Shown: positions 18,730-30,743, numbered from the stretch's first letter. The stretch is 64,000 nt of DNA from Burkholderia pyrrocinia (GCF_001028665.1 NZ_CP011503.1:868001-932000); one strand, 5' to 3'. Numbers and translations are program-made. The notes: generated by a model not told the origin, from the letters alone.

Positions 18730-19866
18730 ATGGACTATGCAACTCTCAAGCTGATCTGGTGGCTGCTCGTCGGCGTGCTGCTGATCGGCTTCGCCGTCAC
18801 CGACGGCTTCGACATGGGCGCGACCGCGCTGCTGCCGTTCCTCGGCAAGACCGACGAGGAGCGCCGCATCATCGTCAACACGGTCGGCGCGACGTGGGAA
18901 GGCAACCAGGTGTGGCTGATCACGGCCGGCGGCGCGATGTTCGCCGCCTGGCCGCTCGTCTATGCCGCGTCGTTCTCCGGCTTCTACTTCGCGATGCTGC
19001 TCGTGCTGTTCGCGCTGTTCTTCCGGCCGGTTGGCTTCGACTACCGCAGCAAGCGGCCGGACCCGCGCTGGCGTGCCGGCTGGGACTGGGGCCTGTTCGC
19101 CGGCGGCTTCGTGCCTGCGCTCGTGTTCGGCGTCGCGTTCGGCAACCTGCTGCAGGGCGTGCCGTTCAAGTTCGACAGCGACCTGCGCGTGACCTACTAC
19201 GGCAGCTTCTGGGCACTGCTGAACCCGTTCGCGCTGCTGTGCGGGCTCGTCAGCCTCACGATGCTCGTCGCGCACGGCGCCGCGTTCATCAAGATGAAGA
19301 CCGACGGCGTGATCGCGCGCCGCGCATCGATCGCGCTGCGCGTGGCGTCGTTCCTCGCGGTCGTGCTGTTCGTGCTGGCCGGCGTGCTGATCGCGTCGAC
19401 CATCGGCGGCTTCCACATCACGAACGCCGCGCCGACCGATACGGTCGCGAACCCGCTGCTCAAGGACGTCGCCGCCGGCTCGGGCCTGTGGCTCGCGAAC
19501 TACGGCGAGTTTCCGTGGATGATCGCAGCGCCCGTCGTCGGGATCGCGGGCGGCCTGCTCGCGTTGCTGCTCGCCGGCTCGAAGCAGGAGAAGACGGCGT
19601 TCTTCTGCACGGGCCTGATGATCGTCGGCGTGATCCTGACCGCGGGCTTCTCGATGTTCCCGTTCATCATGCCGTCGTCGCTCGACCCGCGCAGCAGCCT
19701 GACCGTGTGGGATTCGACGTCGAGCCACAAGACGCTGCAGGTGATGCTGTTCGCGGTGATCGTGTTCCTGCCGATCGTGCTGCTCTACACGAGCTGGGTG
19801 TATCGCGTGATGCGCGGCAAGGTCACGCGCCAGACACTCGAGGAAAACAAGCACTCGATGTATTGA
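18730..19866 (+). CDS. cydB: Cytochrome bd ubiquinol oxidase subunit II
   Basis: Partner subunit of CydA in the inner membrane. The 378-residue product has 8-9 hydrophobic helices. Family motifs are [20 protein letters not shown] near the N-terminus, [33 protein letters not shown], and near the C-terminus [21 protein letters not shown]. The start ATG 18730 is preceded by AAGGAATCGCT. The gap to cydA is 31 bases; cydX follows after 55. Confidence 0.98.
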   Translation: MDYATLKLIWWLLVGVLLIGFAVTDGFDMGATALLPFLGKTDEERRIIVNTVGATWEGNQVWLITAGGAMFAAWPLVYAASFSGFYFAMLLVLFALFFRPVGFDYRSKRPDPRWRAGWDWGLFAGGFVPALVFGVAFGNLLQGVPFKFDSDLRVTYYGSFWALLNPFALLCGLVSLTMLVAHGAAFIKMKTDGVIARRASIALRVASFLAVVLFVLAGVLIASTIGGFHITNAAPTDTVANPLLKDVAAGSGLWLANYGEFPWMIAAPVVGIAGGLLALLLAGSKQEKTAFFCTGLMIVGVILTAGFSMFPFIMPSSLDPRSSLTVWDSTSSHKTLQVMLFAVIVFLPIVLLYTSWVYRVMRGKVTRQTLEENKHSMY

Positions 19867-19921
19867 ACCGGGCCGGGGCGCGCTGGCGCCCCCCGTCCAC
19901 CGTTTCGCAAGGAGTCGGATC

Positions 19922-20044
19922 ATGTGGTATTTCAGCTGGATTCTCGGTATCGGCGTCGCGCTGTCGTTCGGCATCGTCAATGCGATGTGGCTCGAAGCGC
20001 GGCAGAAGACGCAGGAAGCGCCCGCGCGCGTGCGCCGCGACTGA
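19922..20044 (+). CDS. cydX: CydX, small subunit of cytochrome bd oxidase
   Basis: A 40-residue, single-helix protein beginning MWYFSWILGIGVALSFGIVN, with the W, G and N residues typical of the CydX/YbgT family, then a charged tail. CydX stabilises the heme active site of bd oxidases. AAGGAG lies 8 bases before the ATG. It closes the cydPABX operon, just ahead of a terminator. Confidence 0.95.
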   Translation: MWYFSWILGIGVALSFGIVNAMWLEARQKTQEAPARVRRD

Positions 20045-20089
20045 CGCAGGACGCGCGGCGCGCGGATCGCACCGCCGCTGCCCGGAAAG

Positions 20090-20116
20090 AACCTCGCTAC
20101 ACGCGAGGTTTTTTTT
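20090..20116 (+). terminator. Intrinsic terminator of the cyd operon
   Basis: Stem AACCTCGC / GCGAGGTT, 5-base loop, then a run of T residues, 45 bases past the cydX stop. Confidence 0.93.
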
Positions 20117-20167
20117 CGTCCCGGCTCCCCGGACAGGCCCCGCCCACCGATGCCAATTTAGCTCCAG

Positions 20168-20207
20168 ATTGATACCACTTGAATACCAATAAAAGGTTTC
20201 ATAAGAT
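20168..20207 (+). promoter_or_regulatory. Promoter and possible NagR-like sites for the hexosaminidase gene
   Basis: TTGAAT (20179-20184), 17 bases, TAAGAT (20202-20207) forms a good sigma70 promoter. The -35 is wrapped by two copies of a half-site, TGATACCA and TGAATACCA, resembling the AATACCA arm of the palindrome in front of the gntR-nag operon at 30731. Here the arms are direct repeats, so binding by the same GntR regulator is only a suggestion. Confidence 0.55.
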
Positions 20208-20620
20208 CTTTGGACACGGCCGCTGACAGGCCGAATCCTTCTGGGTGGGAGAGACATGCGAATCCCGTGTGTGGCGCGCACCTGCGCGCCGTGTCGCCGG
20301 GCGGCGGCCGGTTGCCGTTCGGCGGCGCCGGTTGTCGCCGTCGTGCGCGGCCGGACGAACTCCGGCGGCTGCGGCTGCCTCGTCGCAGCCGCCGCGGCCG
20401 TTGCCGCGCGCCGACGATGAACGCGCGTACGCCGCCCCGCCGATCCGATCGGCACGCCTGCCCGCCTCCCGTTCCGTAACGCACGCCCCCGCGTGCCGAA
20501 TGCGCACGGTGCGGCCGCATCGCCCCGTGCGCGGGTATCTCCCGCAGCTCCATTGAAAGCCCGATCGCAGCGACGTAACCCATGACGCCGCTACGCCCCC
20601 CTTTTTTCTCAGGAGTTCGA
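20208..20620 (+). other. Long untranslated stretch before the hexosaminidase gene
   Basis: About 400 bases between the predicted promoter and the ATG at 20621, strongly GC-rich with many short complementary G/C runs. I recognise no gene or known riboswitch. A GGGAGAGAC segment near 20250 recalls a riboswitch fragment, but the rest does not fit. It would be an unusually long 5' leader, or there is a second, closer promoter that I cannot see. Confidence 0.45.
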
Positions 20621-23104
20621 ATGAAGCGCACCTTGCCATCCCTCTTTGCCGGCGTGTTGATCGCGGCGCTGTCGCCGGCCGCGATCTCCGCCCAGCCGGC
20701 GTCGACCGTATCTGGCGCGACCGCGGGCACCGCGCAGCCCACCGCGCAAGCGGCCAATCTCGCGGCGCTGCTGTCGAACGGCCTCGCATTGCGCGTCGCC
20801 GTCGACAACAACCACGCGGCCGCAGCCGGCGTGCCGTGCGCCGATCTCGGCGCCGACGGCGCGGCCTGCGCGACGGGCCGCCTGATCCTGCAGAACCGCG
20901 GCCACCAGGCGATCGCCGACGGCGGCTGGAAGCTCTACCTGCACAGCATCCGCCGCCTGCTCCGGATCGACCGTCCGGGCTTCGCGCTGCGGCGGCTCAC
21001 CGGCGACCTTTACGAACTGACGCCGCAGCCGGGCTCGGTGCGGCTTGCGCCCGGCGAGCGCATCGAGCTGCCGTTCGTCGCCGAATACTGGCTGCTGCGC
21101 TACAGCGACGTGATTCCGCGCCCGTATGTCGTCGTCGACGGTGCGCCGCCCGCCGTGCTCCGCTACAACGACACCGACGACGAGCTGCGCTACGTCGAAT
21201 CGCTGCCGGCCGACGCGCAGAACAACTCGACCGGCAATGCGCCGCCCGTGGCCGCACGGCCCGACGCGACCCGTGCGCTGCCGAGCGTGAAGCGCGAGCA
21301 GCCGCTGCCCGGCACGCTCGACCTGCGCGGCGTCGAACTCGCGCTGCCCAACCTGCCGGACGCGCAGGTCGCGGCGTTGCGCGAGCGCGCGACGACCCTC
21401 GGGCTCGACGGCGTGCGCGTGCCGGTGTGGGGCGCCGTCGCGCCGCGCCGGCTGCCGGCCGACATCGCGACGCCGGGCGGCTACCGGCTCGCGATCGGGC
21501 CGCGCGGCGTGTTCATCGAAGCCTACGATCGCGCGGGCCTCTACTACGGCGTGCAGACGCTCTTCTCGCTCGCGCCGGCCGGCGGCGGCCCGATCCCGGC
21601 GATGCTCGTCGAGGACGCGCCGCGCTTCACGCATCGCGGGATGCACGTCGACCTCGCGCGCAACTTCAAGCACCCGGCGACGCTGCGCCGCCTGATCGAC
21701 CAGATGAGCGCGTACAAGCTCAACCGCCTGCACCTGCATCTGTCCGACGACGAAGGCTGGCGCATCGAGATTCCCGGCCTGCCCGAGCTGACCGAGATCG
21801 GCTCGCGCCGCTGCCACGACCCGAGCGAGACGCGCTGCCTGCTGCCGCAGCTCGGCTCCGGCCCGGACAACCGCTCGGGCGGCGGTTACCTGACGCGCGA
21901 CGACTACGTGTCGCTCGTGCGTTACGCGGCCGCGCATTTCGTCGAGATCATCCCCGAGATCGACATGCCCGCGCACGCGCGTGCGGCCGTCGTGACGATG
22001 GAAGCGCGCTACCGCCGGCTGCATGCGGCCGGCCGCGAGCAGGAAGCGAACGCGTACCGGCTGCTCGATCCGCAGAACACGTCGAACCTGCTGACGGTGC
22101 AGTTCTACGACCGCCGCAGCGACCTGAACCCGTGCGTGCCCGGCGCGCTCAATTTCGCATCGAAGGTGATCCGCGAGATCGCGGCGATGCATGCGGACGC
22201 GCAGGCGCCGCTGCACACCTGGCACTACGGCGGCGACGAGGCGAAGAACATCCTGCTCGGCGCGGGCTTCCAGCCGCTGAACGGCACCGACCCGAACAAG
22301 GGCCGCATCGATCTCGCCGCGCAGGACAAGCCGTGGGCGCGTTCGCCCGCATGCACGGCGCTGCTCCAGCGCGGCGAGATCAAGTCGATCGACGAACTGC
22401 CGACGCGTTTCGCGCAACAGGTGAGCGCGGCGGTCAACGCAAACGGGATCGACACGATGGCCGCGTGGCAGGACGGCATCAAGCATGCGAACGGGCCGCA
22501 GGACTTCAGCACGCGTCATGTGATGGTGTCGCTGTGGGACACGATCTTCTGGGGCGCGTCGGACAGCGCGCGCGACCTGAGCGGCAAGGGCTACCTGACG
22601 GTGCTGGCGCTGCCCGACTACCTGTACTTCGACTTCCCGTACACGCTCAACCCGCGCGAGCGCGGCTACTACTGGGGTTCGCACGCGACGGACGAGTACA
22701 AGGTGTTCTCGCTCGCGCCGGAAAACCTGCCGCAGAACGCCGAAGTGATGGGCGACCGTAACGGCAACGCGTTCGAAGTAACCGGCACGGGGCCCGCGCC
22801 GCGTCTCGAAGGCATGCAGGGGCAGGCGTGGGGCGAGGTGATGCGCAACGACACCTTCCTCGAATACATGGCCTATCCGCGGCTGCTCGCGCTCGCCGAG
22901 CGCGCGTGGCACCGGGCCGACTGGGAGCTGCCGTACGCGGCCGGCGTGCGCTACAAGCGCGGCGATACGCATCACGTCGACACGGCCGCGCTGCAGCGCG
23001 ACTGGGCCGGTTTCGCGACGCTGCTCACGCAGCGCGAATTGCCGAAGCTCGACCGCGCGGGCATCGGCTACCGGAAGCCGACCTTCACGCTGACGAACCC
23101 GTGA
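20621..23104 (+). CDS. Secreted beta-N-acetylhexosaminidase, GH20
   Basis: Releases terminal N-acetylglucosamine from chitin oligomers or related glycans, probably in the periplasm or outside. The 827-residue product has a signal peptide (residues 1 to about 25, ending ISAQ), an N-terminal CHB_HEX-type beta domain (to about 200), a small GH20b domain, then the GH20 TIM barrel. The catalytic Asp-Glu pair is in WHYGGDEAKN near residues 533-541; earlier barrel motifs are LHLHLSDDEGWRIEIPGLPEL and EIIPEIDMPAHARAA. Start ATG 20621 follows AGGAG; an in-frame ATG at 20582 would put 13 residues before the signal peptide. Nearby nag genes fit uptake of the released sugar. Confidence 0.94.
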   Translation: MKRTLPSLFAGVLIAALSPAAISAQPASTVSGATAGTAQPTAQAANLAALLSNGLALRVAVDNNHAAAAGVPCADLGADGAACATGRLILQNRGHQAIADGGWKLYLHSIRRLLRIDRPGFALRRLTGDLYELTPQPGSVRLAPGERIELPFVAEYWLLRYSDVIPRPYVVVDGAPPAVLRYNDTDDELRYVESLPADAQNNSTGNAPPVAARPDATRALPSVKREQPLPGTLDLRGVELALPNLPDAQVAALRERATTLGLDGVRVPVWGAVAPRRLPADIATPGGYRLAIGPRGVFIEAYDRAGLYYGVQTLFSLAPAGGGPIPAMLVEDAPRFTHRGMHVDLARNFKHPATLRRLIDQMSAYKLNRLHLHLSDDEGWRIEIPGLPELTEIGSRRCHDPSETRCLLPQLGSGPDNRSGGGYLTRDDYVSLVRYAAAHFVEIIPEIDMPAHARAAVVTMEARYRRLHAAGREQEANAYRLLDPQNTSNLLTVQFYDRRSDLNPCVPGALNFASKVIREIAAMHADAQAPLHTWHYGGDEAKNILLGAGFQPLNGTDPNKGRIDLAAQDKPWARSPACTALLQRGEIKSIDELPTRFAQQVSAAVNANGIDTMAAWQDGIKHANGPQDFSTRHVMVSLWDTIFWGASDSARDLSGKGYLTVLALPDYLYFDFPYTLNPRERGYYWGSHATDEYKVFSLAPENLPQNAEVMGDRNGNAFEVTGTGPAPRLEGMQGQAWGEVMRNDTFLEYMAYPRLLALAERAWHRADWELPYAAGVRYKRGDTHHVDTAALQRDWAGFATLLTQRELPKLDRAGIGYRKPTFTLTNP

Positions 23105-23180
23105 ACGGTTGAGCGGCTGAACGATCGAGCAGCTGAGCCATGCGCGATGCGGACGAATGCATCGCGCAATCGCCCGCACC

Positions 23181-23220
23181 AAAGAAAAACGGCTTGCGAC
23201 GCATCGCAAGCCGCTTTCGT
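23181..23220. terminator. Bidirectional terminator between hexosaminidase and nagE
   Basis: Stem CGGCTTGCGA / TCGCAAGCCG with loop CGCA. T-rich runs follow on both strands (CTTTCGTTT on plus, TTTTTCTTT on minus), and the two flanking genes converge on it. Confidence 0.85.
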
Positions 23221-23271
23221 TTCTGCCGACCGGCCCGAACCCGCAGCGCGGATCCTGCCGGCCTTATTGCG

Positions 23272-25035
23272 TCATGCCGGTTGCGCAGCCGCCCCGCCGC
23301 CCGCCGGCGGCAGGCGCGCGCCAAGCTGCTCGGCATAACGTGCCGCCGCGTTGCCGCAGACGATGTGGAACGTGTCGAGCGACACCCACGCGACGTCGAG
23401 CGCACCGAGACGATCGCGATCGACCGCCGACGGATCGCGCACGACGACACGCAGGCGCGTGGTCGCGATCGCGTCGAGCGACGCGACGTTGGTCGCCCCG
23501 CCGAACACCGCGAGCCAGCGGGCCGGTTCCGGATCGAGCGGGCCGGCGGCCGCGCCCGTGACGGGCTGCGCCGCGGCGGCCGTCGCCGTCGACGCCGCGC
23601 CGGTCGCGCCGCTGCCGATCGCGGTACGCATCTCGTCGGCAATGAGGTCGGCCTCGGGCCCGATGATCACCTGCACGCTGTTGCCGCCGCGCTTGAGCAC
23701 GCCGCGCGCGCCGATCGACTTCAGTTCCGGCTCCGATACCTTCTCCGGATCGACGACGGTCAGACGCAGGCGCGTCGTGCATGCGTCGACGACCGTCAGG
23801 TTGCCCGCACCGCCGAGCGCGGCGATGTAGCGCTGCGCACGCGGCGCAGCCGCAGCAGCGCCCGCGGCCGGCGCGACGAAGCCGCCCGATGCGTACGATT
23901 CCGCCGCCGCATCGGCCGATGCCGGCTCGCGGCCCGGCGTCGCCATGTTGAACTTGCGGATGAAGAAGCGGAACAGCCCGTAGTACGCGGCGCCGTACGC
24001 GATGCCGAGCGGAATCGCGATCCAGCCCTTCGTCGACAGCCCGTAGTTCAGTACGTAGTCGATCGCGCCGGCCGAGAACGTGAAGCCGAGCTTCACGCCG
24101 ACGATCTGGCAGATCGCGAGCGACAGCCCCGTCAGCACCGCGTGGATCACGTACAGCACCGGCGCGAGGAACATGAAGCTGAATTCGATCGGCTCGGTCA
24201 CGCCGGTCAGGAACGACGTCAGCGCCATCGAGAACAGCAGGCCGCCGACCATCGCGCGGCGCTCCTTCGGCGCTTCGTGCAGCATCGCGAGACACGCAGC
24301 CGGCAGGCCGAACATCATGATCGGGAAGAAGCCGGCCATGAAGGTGCCCGCGGTCGGGTCGCCCGCGAAGAAGCGGTGCAGGTCGCCGTGCACGATGTCG
24401 CCGCCGGCGGCCGGCGTGAAGTTGCCGAACACGAACCACGCGAGCGAGTTGATGATGTGGTGCAGGCCCGTGACGAGCAGCAGGCGGTTCAGGAAGCCGA
24501 ACACGAACGCACCGATCGCGCCCGCCGTCGTCAGCCACTGGCCGGCCGCGTCGATCACATGCTGAACCGGCTGCCACACGTACCCGAACACGATGCCGAG
24601 TACCACGCAGACCAGCCCCGTGATGATCGGCACGAACCGTTTCCCGCCGAAGAACGCGAGGTAGTCCGGGAGCTTGATGTCCTTGTAGCGGTTGTACAGC
24701 AAGCCCGCGACCACACCCGCGATGATCCCGGACAGCACGCCCATGTTCAGCTTGGGATCGATGTCCTTCATGATCGCGGTTTCGATCAGGTAGCCGATCG
24801 CGCCCGCGAGCGCAGCAACACCGTTGTTGTCCTTCGCGAAGCCGACCGCCACGCCGATCGCGAACAGCAGCGGCAGGTTGTCGAAGATCGCACCGCCGGC
24901 GTCGGCGATCATCTTGATGTTGAACACGTCAGGCTGACCGAGTCGCAGCAGGATGCCGGCAACCGGCAATACCGCGATCGGCAGCATCAGTGCCCGGCCC
25001 AGGCCCTGTATTTTCAGAAACGGATTCCCGTTCAT
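23272..25035 (-). CDS. nagE: GlcNAc-specific PTS permease EIICB with an extra EIIB-like domain
   Basis: Transports N-acetylglucosamine and phosphorylates it to GlcNAc-6-P at the inner membrane. The 587-residue product has an N-terminal EIIC channel (about 1-380; LMLPIAVLPVAGILLRLGQ, GVTEPIEFSFMFLAPVLY). EIIB follows with the phosphorylated Cys in VVDACTTRLRL near residue 419, then an Ala-rich linker and a second EIIB-like domain (about 500-587) reading DAIATTRLRVVV, where the Cys is lost. There is no EIIA domain; the fused phosphotransferase upstream supplies one. Start ATG 25035 follows GGAGG. It is the last gene of the nag operon. Confidence 0.95.
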   Translation of the reverse strand: MNGNPFLKIQGLGRALMLPIAVLPVAGILLRLGQPDVFNIKMIADAGGAIFDNLPLLFAIGVAVGFAKDNNGVAALAGAIGYLIETAIMKDIDPKLNMGVLSGIIAGVVAGLLYNRYKDIKLPDYLAFFGGKRFVPIITGLVCVVLGIVFGYVWQPVQHVIDAAGQWLTTAGAIGAFVFGFLNRLLLVTGLHHIINSLAWFVFGNFTPAAGGDIVHGDLHRFFAGDPTAGTFMAGFFPIMMFGLPAACLAMLHEAPKERRAMVGGLLFSMALTSFLTGVTEPIEFSFMFLAPVLYVIHAVLTGLSLAICQIVGVKLGFTFSAGAIDYVLNYGLSTKGWIAIPLGIAYGAAYYGLFRFFIRKFNMATPGREPASADAAAESYASGGFVAPAAGAAAAAPRAQRYIAALGGAGNLTVVDACTTRLRLTVVDPEKVSEPELKSIGARGVLKRGGNSVQVIIGPEADLIADEMRTAIGSGATGAASTATAAAAQPVTGAAAGPLDPEPARWLAVFGGATNVASLDAIATTRLRVVVRDPSAVDRDRLGALDVAWVSLDTFHIVCGNAAARYAEQLGARLPPAGGGAAAQPA

Positions 25036-25122
25036 TCAGTCCTCCAATCCTTGTCTCGTCGTTAAGCGTCGTTGACCTAATTGCTTTCGTAGTGAAACGG
25101 GTCGCGAGCCTGCCGTCGACGT

Positions 25123-27681
<2,559 letters not shown>

Positions 27682-27720
27682 CTGGGACTCCTCGGCGCGT
27701 CTCATCGGCTGTCTCGGCTA

Positions 27721-28737
27721 TCAGTGCGTTTCGGTGACTTTGTTCAGGTGGCGCGGCGTGTCGGGATTGCGGCCGCGCGCGACGGCGAGATCCGCCGCCA
27801 TCACGTAGAACGAAAGAATGGCGGCGATCGGGTCGAGCGCCGGATGGGCGGACTGCGCGAGCGGCAACGTCGCACCGGGCGTGCCGGCGGGCGCCGCGAG
27901 CAGCACGGCGGCGCCGCGAGCGCGCATGTCTTGCGCGAGCTGCAGCAGGCCGGCCTGTTCGGGCCCCGGCGGCGCGAACACGAGCAGCGGATAGTCGCGG
28001 TCGATCAGCTCCATCGGGCCGTGACGGACTTCGGCGCTCGAGAACGCCTCGGCCTGGATGCCGGACGTTTCCTTCAGCTTCAGCGCGGCTTCCTGCGCGA
28101 TCGCGAGACCGAGGCCGCGGCCGATGACGATCATCCGCTCGACACCCGCGAGCGCGGCAACGGCCTGCGACCAGTCGAGCCGGCCGGCCTGCGCGAGCAC
28201 GTCGGGCAAGCCGCGCAGCGCGGTCATCAGCGCGGCGTCGCGCTGCCAGTAAGCGACGATCTGCGCGGACAGCGACAGCATCGCGATATAGCTCTTGGTC
28301 GCGGCGACCGACAGTTCGGGGCCGGCAAGCAGCGGCAACTGGTGCTCGCACGCATCGGCGAGCGGCGACGGCAGCACGTTGACGGCGGCGACGGTGCGCG
28401 CGCCGGCTTCGCGCAGCGCGGCCATCGTGTTGACGAGGTCGGGGCTCTTGCCCGACTGGGAGAAGGCGATCGCGAGTTGATCCTGCACCTTCAGCGGCGC
28501 CTGCTGCAGCGTCGCGACCGACATCGGCAGCGACGCGACCGGCACGCCGAGGCGGCTCATCGTCAGGCTCGCGAAATAGCTGGCGGCGTGATCCGAGCTG
28601 CCGCGCGCGACCGTCAGCGCGACGGCCGGCGGGTGATCGAGCAATTGGCCGGCGAGCGCTTCGACGCGCGTGGTGTCGGCGATTTGCGCGGCGACGACCT
28701 GGGCGGACTCGCGCGCTTCCTTAAGCATATTCGACAA
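27721..28737 (-). CDS. Glucosamine-6-phosphate deaminase, SIS (NagB-II) type
   Basis: Converts glucosamine-6-P to fructose-6-P and ammonia; related to the isomerase half of GlmS and to AgaS. The 338-residue product has two SIS domains: first TVARGSSDHAASYFASL, IAFSQSGKSPDLVNTM and GPELSVAATKSYIAML; second VIGRGLGLAIAQEAALKLKETSGIQAEAFSSAEVRHGPMELI. There is no glutaminase domain. TTG 28737 is preceded by AAGGAG at good spacing; ATG 28728, three codons on, is possible. It overlaps the end of nagA, which supports coupled expression. The deaminase assignment rests on the nag context. Confidence 0.92.
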   Translation of the reverse strand: MSNMLKEARESAQVVAAQIADTTRVEALAGQLLDHPPAVALTVARGSSDHAASYFASLTMSRLGVPVASLPMSVATLQQAPLKVQDQLAIAFSQSGKSPDLVNTMAALREAGARTVAAVNVLPSPLADACEHQLPLLAGPELSVAATKSYIAMLSLSAQIVAYWQRDAALMTALRGLPDVLAQAGRLDWSQAVAALAGVERMIVIGRGLGLAIAQEAALKLKETSGIQAEAFSSAEVRHGPMELIDRDYPLLVFAPPGPEQAGLLQLAQDMRARGAAVLLAAPAGTPGATLPLAQSAHPALDPIAAILSFYVMAADLAVARGRNPDTPRHLNKVTETH

Positions 28738-29824
28738 TCGATTCTCCTTCGACGTAGGTCGCGGTGAGGTTCAGGTCGCGATCGAACACCGCGAGGTCAG
28801 CCCATGCGCCGCGCTCGAGGCGGCCGCGATCGGCGATGCCGAGGTAGTCGGCCGCATAGCGCGACATCCGGTTCGACACGTCGGCGATCGGCAGGCCGAG
28901 CGACACGAGGTTGCGCAGCGCCTGGTCCATCGTCAGCGTGCTGCCGGCGAGCGTGCCGTCGGCCAGCCGCACGCCGCCGAGGCACTTCGTCACGTGCTGG
29001 CTGCCGAGCCGGTATTCGCCGTCGGGCATGCCCGTTGCGGACGTGCTGTCGGTCACGACGTACAGGCGCGGGATCGCACGCAGCGCCGCACGAATCGCAC
29101 CCGGGTGCACGTGCAGCAGGTCGGGAATGATTTCCGCGTATTCGGCATGCGCAAGCGCCGCGCCCACCAGGCCCGGGTTGCGGTGATGCAGCGGCGACAT
29201 CGCGTTGAACAGGTGCGTGAAGCCGCATGCGCCGTGCTTGAGCGCGGCGACGGCATCGTCGTAGGTCGCGAGCGAGTGGCCGAGCTGCACGCGCACGCCG
29301 CGCGCGGCCATCTCGCCGATGATCTCGATGTGGCCGGCGATTTCCGGCGCGAGCGTGACGACGCGGATCGGCGCGATCGACAGGTACTTCAGCACTTCGT
29401 CGAGCACGGCCGACACGGCCGCGTCGGGCTGCGCGCCGAGCTTGCCGGGGTTGATGTACGGCCCTTCGAGGTGCACGCCGAGCACGCGCGCGCCGCCCGG
29501 CGTGCGGGTACGCGCAACGCTGCCGAGGTTGCCGACGACCTTCATCAGTTCGTCGCGCGGCGCCGTCATCGTCGTCGCGAGCAGGCTCGTCGTGCCGAAT
29601 TGCGCGTGCGTGCGGGCGATCGTCTCGATCGCGTCGCCGCCTTCCATCACGTCGGCGCCGCCGCCGCCGTGCACGTGCAGGTCGATGAAGCCGGGCAGGA
29701 TGTACGGCGCGCCGTTCTTCGCGGGATCGGCGGGCGTGCCGTCGAGCGTGGTGATGCGGCCGTTCTCGCTGTCGAGCGAACCGTGAATCCAGCCGGCGGG
29801 GGTGAGGATGTTTCCAGTCAGCAT
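28721..29824 (-). CDS. nagA: N-acetylglucosamine-6-phosphate deacetylase
   Basis: Removes acetate from GlcNAc-6-P, giving glucosamine-6-P. The 367-residue product is an amidohydrolase-fold enzyme: metal motif FIDLHVHGGGGADVMEG near 50-66, HLEGPYINPGKLGA near 125, GHSLATYDDAVAAL, THLFNAMSPLHHRNPG, and the catalytic Asp in YVVTDSTSATGMPDG. Start ATG 29824; in-frame upstream codons add no family sequence. It follows the gntR regulator and overlaps the deaminase gene. Confidence 0.97.
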   Translation of the reverse strand: MLTGNILTPAGWIHGSLDSENGRITTLDGTPADPAKNGAPYILPGFIDLHVHGGGGADVMEGGDAIETIARTHAQFGTTSLLATTMTAPRDELMKVVGNLGSVARTRTPGGARVLGVHLEGPYINPGKLGAQPDAAVSAVLDEVLKYLSIAPIRVVTLAPEIAGHIEIIGEMAARGVRVQLGHSLATYDDAVAALKHGACGFTHLFNAMSPLHHRNPGLVGAALAHAEYAEIIPDLLHVHPGAIRAALRAIPRLYVVTDSTSATGMPDGEYRLGSQHVTKCLGGVRLADGTLAGSTLTMDQALRNLVSLGLPIADVSNRMSRYAADYLGIADRGRLERGAWADLAVFDRDLNLTATYVEGESIVEYA

Positions 29825-29932
29825 GACGTTCTCTTGATGATCTGGTGACGCGGGCATCCGCGTCGTGATTTGCAAATTCGTGTCGTTGCTTCGCGCCCAT
29901 CGCGTTGCTTGGCGCGCGGGCAGTCTCGCGCG

Positions 29933-30667
29933 TCAGCGTTTCAGTTCGGCGACGAAGTCGTAATAGTCGTCGCGGCAATACGATTCGGTCACTTCGATCG
30001 CGCGCTGATCGGCACCGTAGCCGATGCGCGTGATCACGAGGAGCGCCGCGCCCGGCTTCACCGCCATCCATTTCGCGATCTCGCGCGTCGCGTTCACCGC
30101 GCGAAAGTGCTGCAGCGCGCGCACGACGACCATGCCGCGCGCTTCCAGGTATTCGTACAGCGACGCGCCGAGCGCCTGCGGATCCGGCACCACCGCGGCC
30201 GGCAGCGTCGAATGCTCGACGGCCATCACGATGCCGTCCGCGCGGCGCAGCCGTTCGAGCCGAGCAACGGTCGCGCCCGGCGCGAGGCCGAGATGCACGA
30301 TCTCGTCGCGGCTCGCGGCGCGCAACTTGCGCGACAGCCACACCGAATCGGGCATGAAGCCGCGCTGCTGCATCTTCGCGGTGAAGCCGACGAGACGCGA
30401 CAGCGGATCGGCGACGCGCGGCGTGATGAAGCTGCCCGCACCGCGCGCCCGCGTGATCAGCCCCTGCTCGACCAGCAGCGCGAGGGCGCGGCGGGCCGTG
30501 ATCCGCGATACGCCGACCGACACCGACAGCAGCCGCTCCGACGGCAGCGCCTCGCCGGCCCGCCACGCGCCGCCGTGAATCGCGCTCGCCAGGTTGCGGG
30601 CGAGCTGCAGATAAAGCGGGGTGTCGCTGAGGGGATCGGGCGCCAGTTCGGACCAGCCGGTTTCCAT
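29933..30667 (-). CDS. nagR: GntR/HutC-family regulator of the nag operon (NagR-like)
   Basis: Probable repressor responding to an amino-sugar phosphate. The 244-residue product has an N-terminal winged helix (PLYLQLARNLASAIHGGAW, ALPSERLLSVSVGVSRITARRALALL) and a C-terminal UTRA effector domain (about 95-244; FMPDSVWLSRKLRAA, RRADGIVMAVEHSTLP, TESYCRDDYYDFVAELKR). GGAGG precedes the ATG. It heads the nag operon, and a perfect palindrome overlaps its own promoter, fitting autoregulation. The symbol is given by context and family; effector not shown by the sequence. Confidence 0.88.
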   Translation of the reverse strand: METGWSELAPDPLSDTPLYLQLARNLASAIHGGAWRAGEALPSERLLSVSVGVSRITARRALALLVEQGLITRARGAGSFITPRVADPLSRLVGFTAKMQQRGFMPDSVWLSRKLRAASRDEIVHLGLAPGATVARLERLRRADGIVMAVEHSTLPAAVVPDPQALGASLYEYLEARGMVVVRALQHFRAVNATREIAKWMAVKPGAALLVITRIGYGADQRAIEVTESYCRDDYYDFVAELKR

Positions 30668-30715
30668 GTGCCTCCGGGTGTCGGACGACGACCTCGGGCC
30701 GTCGAAAGTGAACGC

Positions 30716-30743
30716 ATTATATAACCACCATAATACCAGTCAA
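30716..30743 (-). promoter_or_regulatory. Promoter of the gntR-nag operon
   Basis: On the minus strand TTGACT, 16 bases, TATAAT; a near-consensus sigma70 promoter whose -10 lies about 50 bases upstream of the gntR start. Confidence 0.85.

Noticed and set aside
20240..20290. GGGAGAGAC segment resembling a glycine riboswitch piece
   Set aside because: The partner segments of the glycine aptamer are absent and the downstream gene has no link to glycine.
20609..23209. A minus-strand open frame covering the hexosaminidase gene
   Set aside because: The plus-strand frame has signal peptide, GH20 catalytic motif and ribosome binding site; the opposite frame has none of these.
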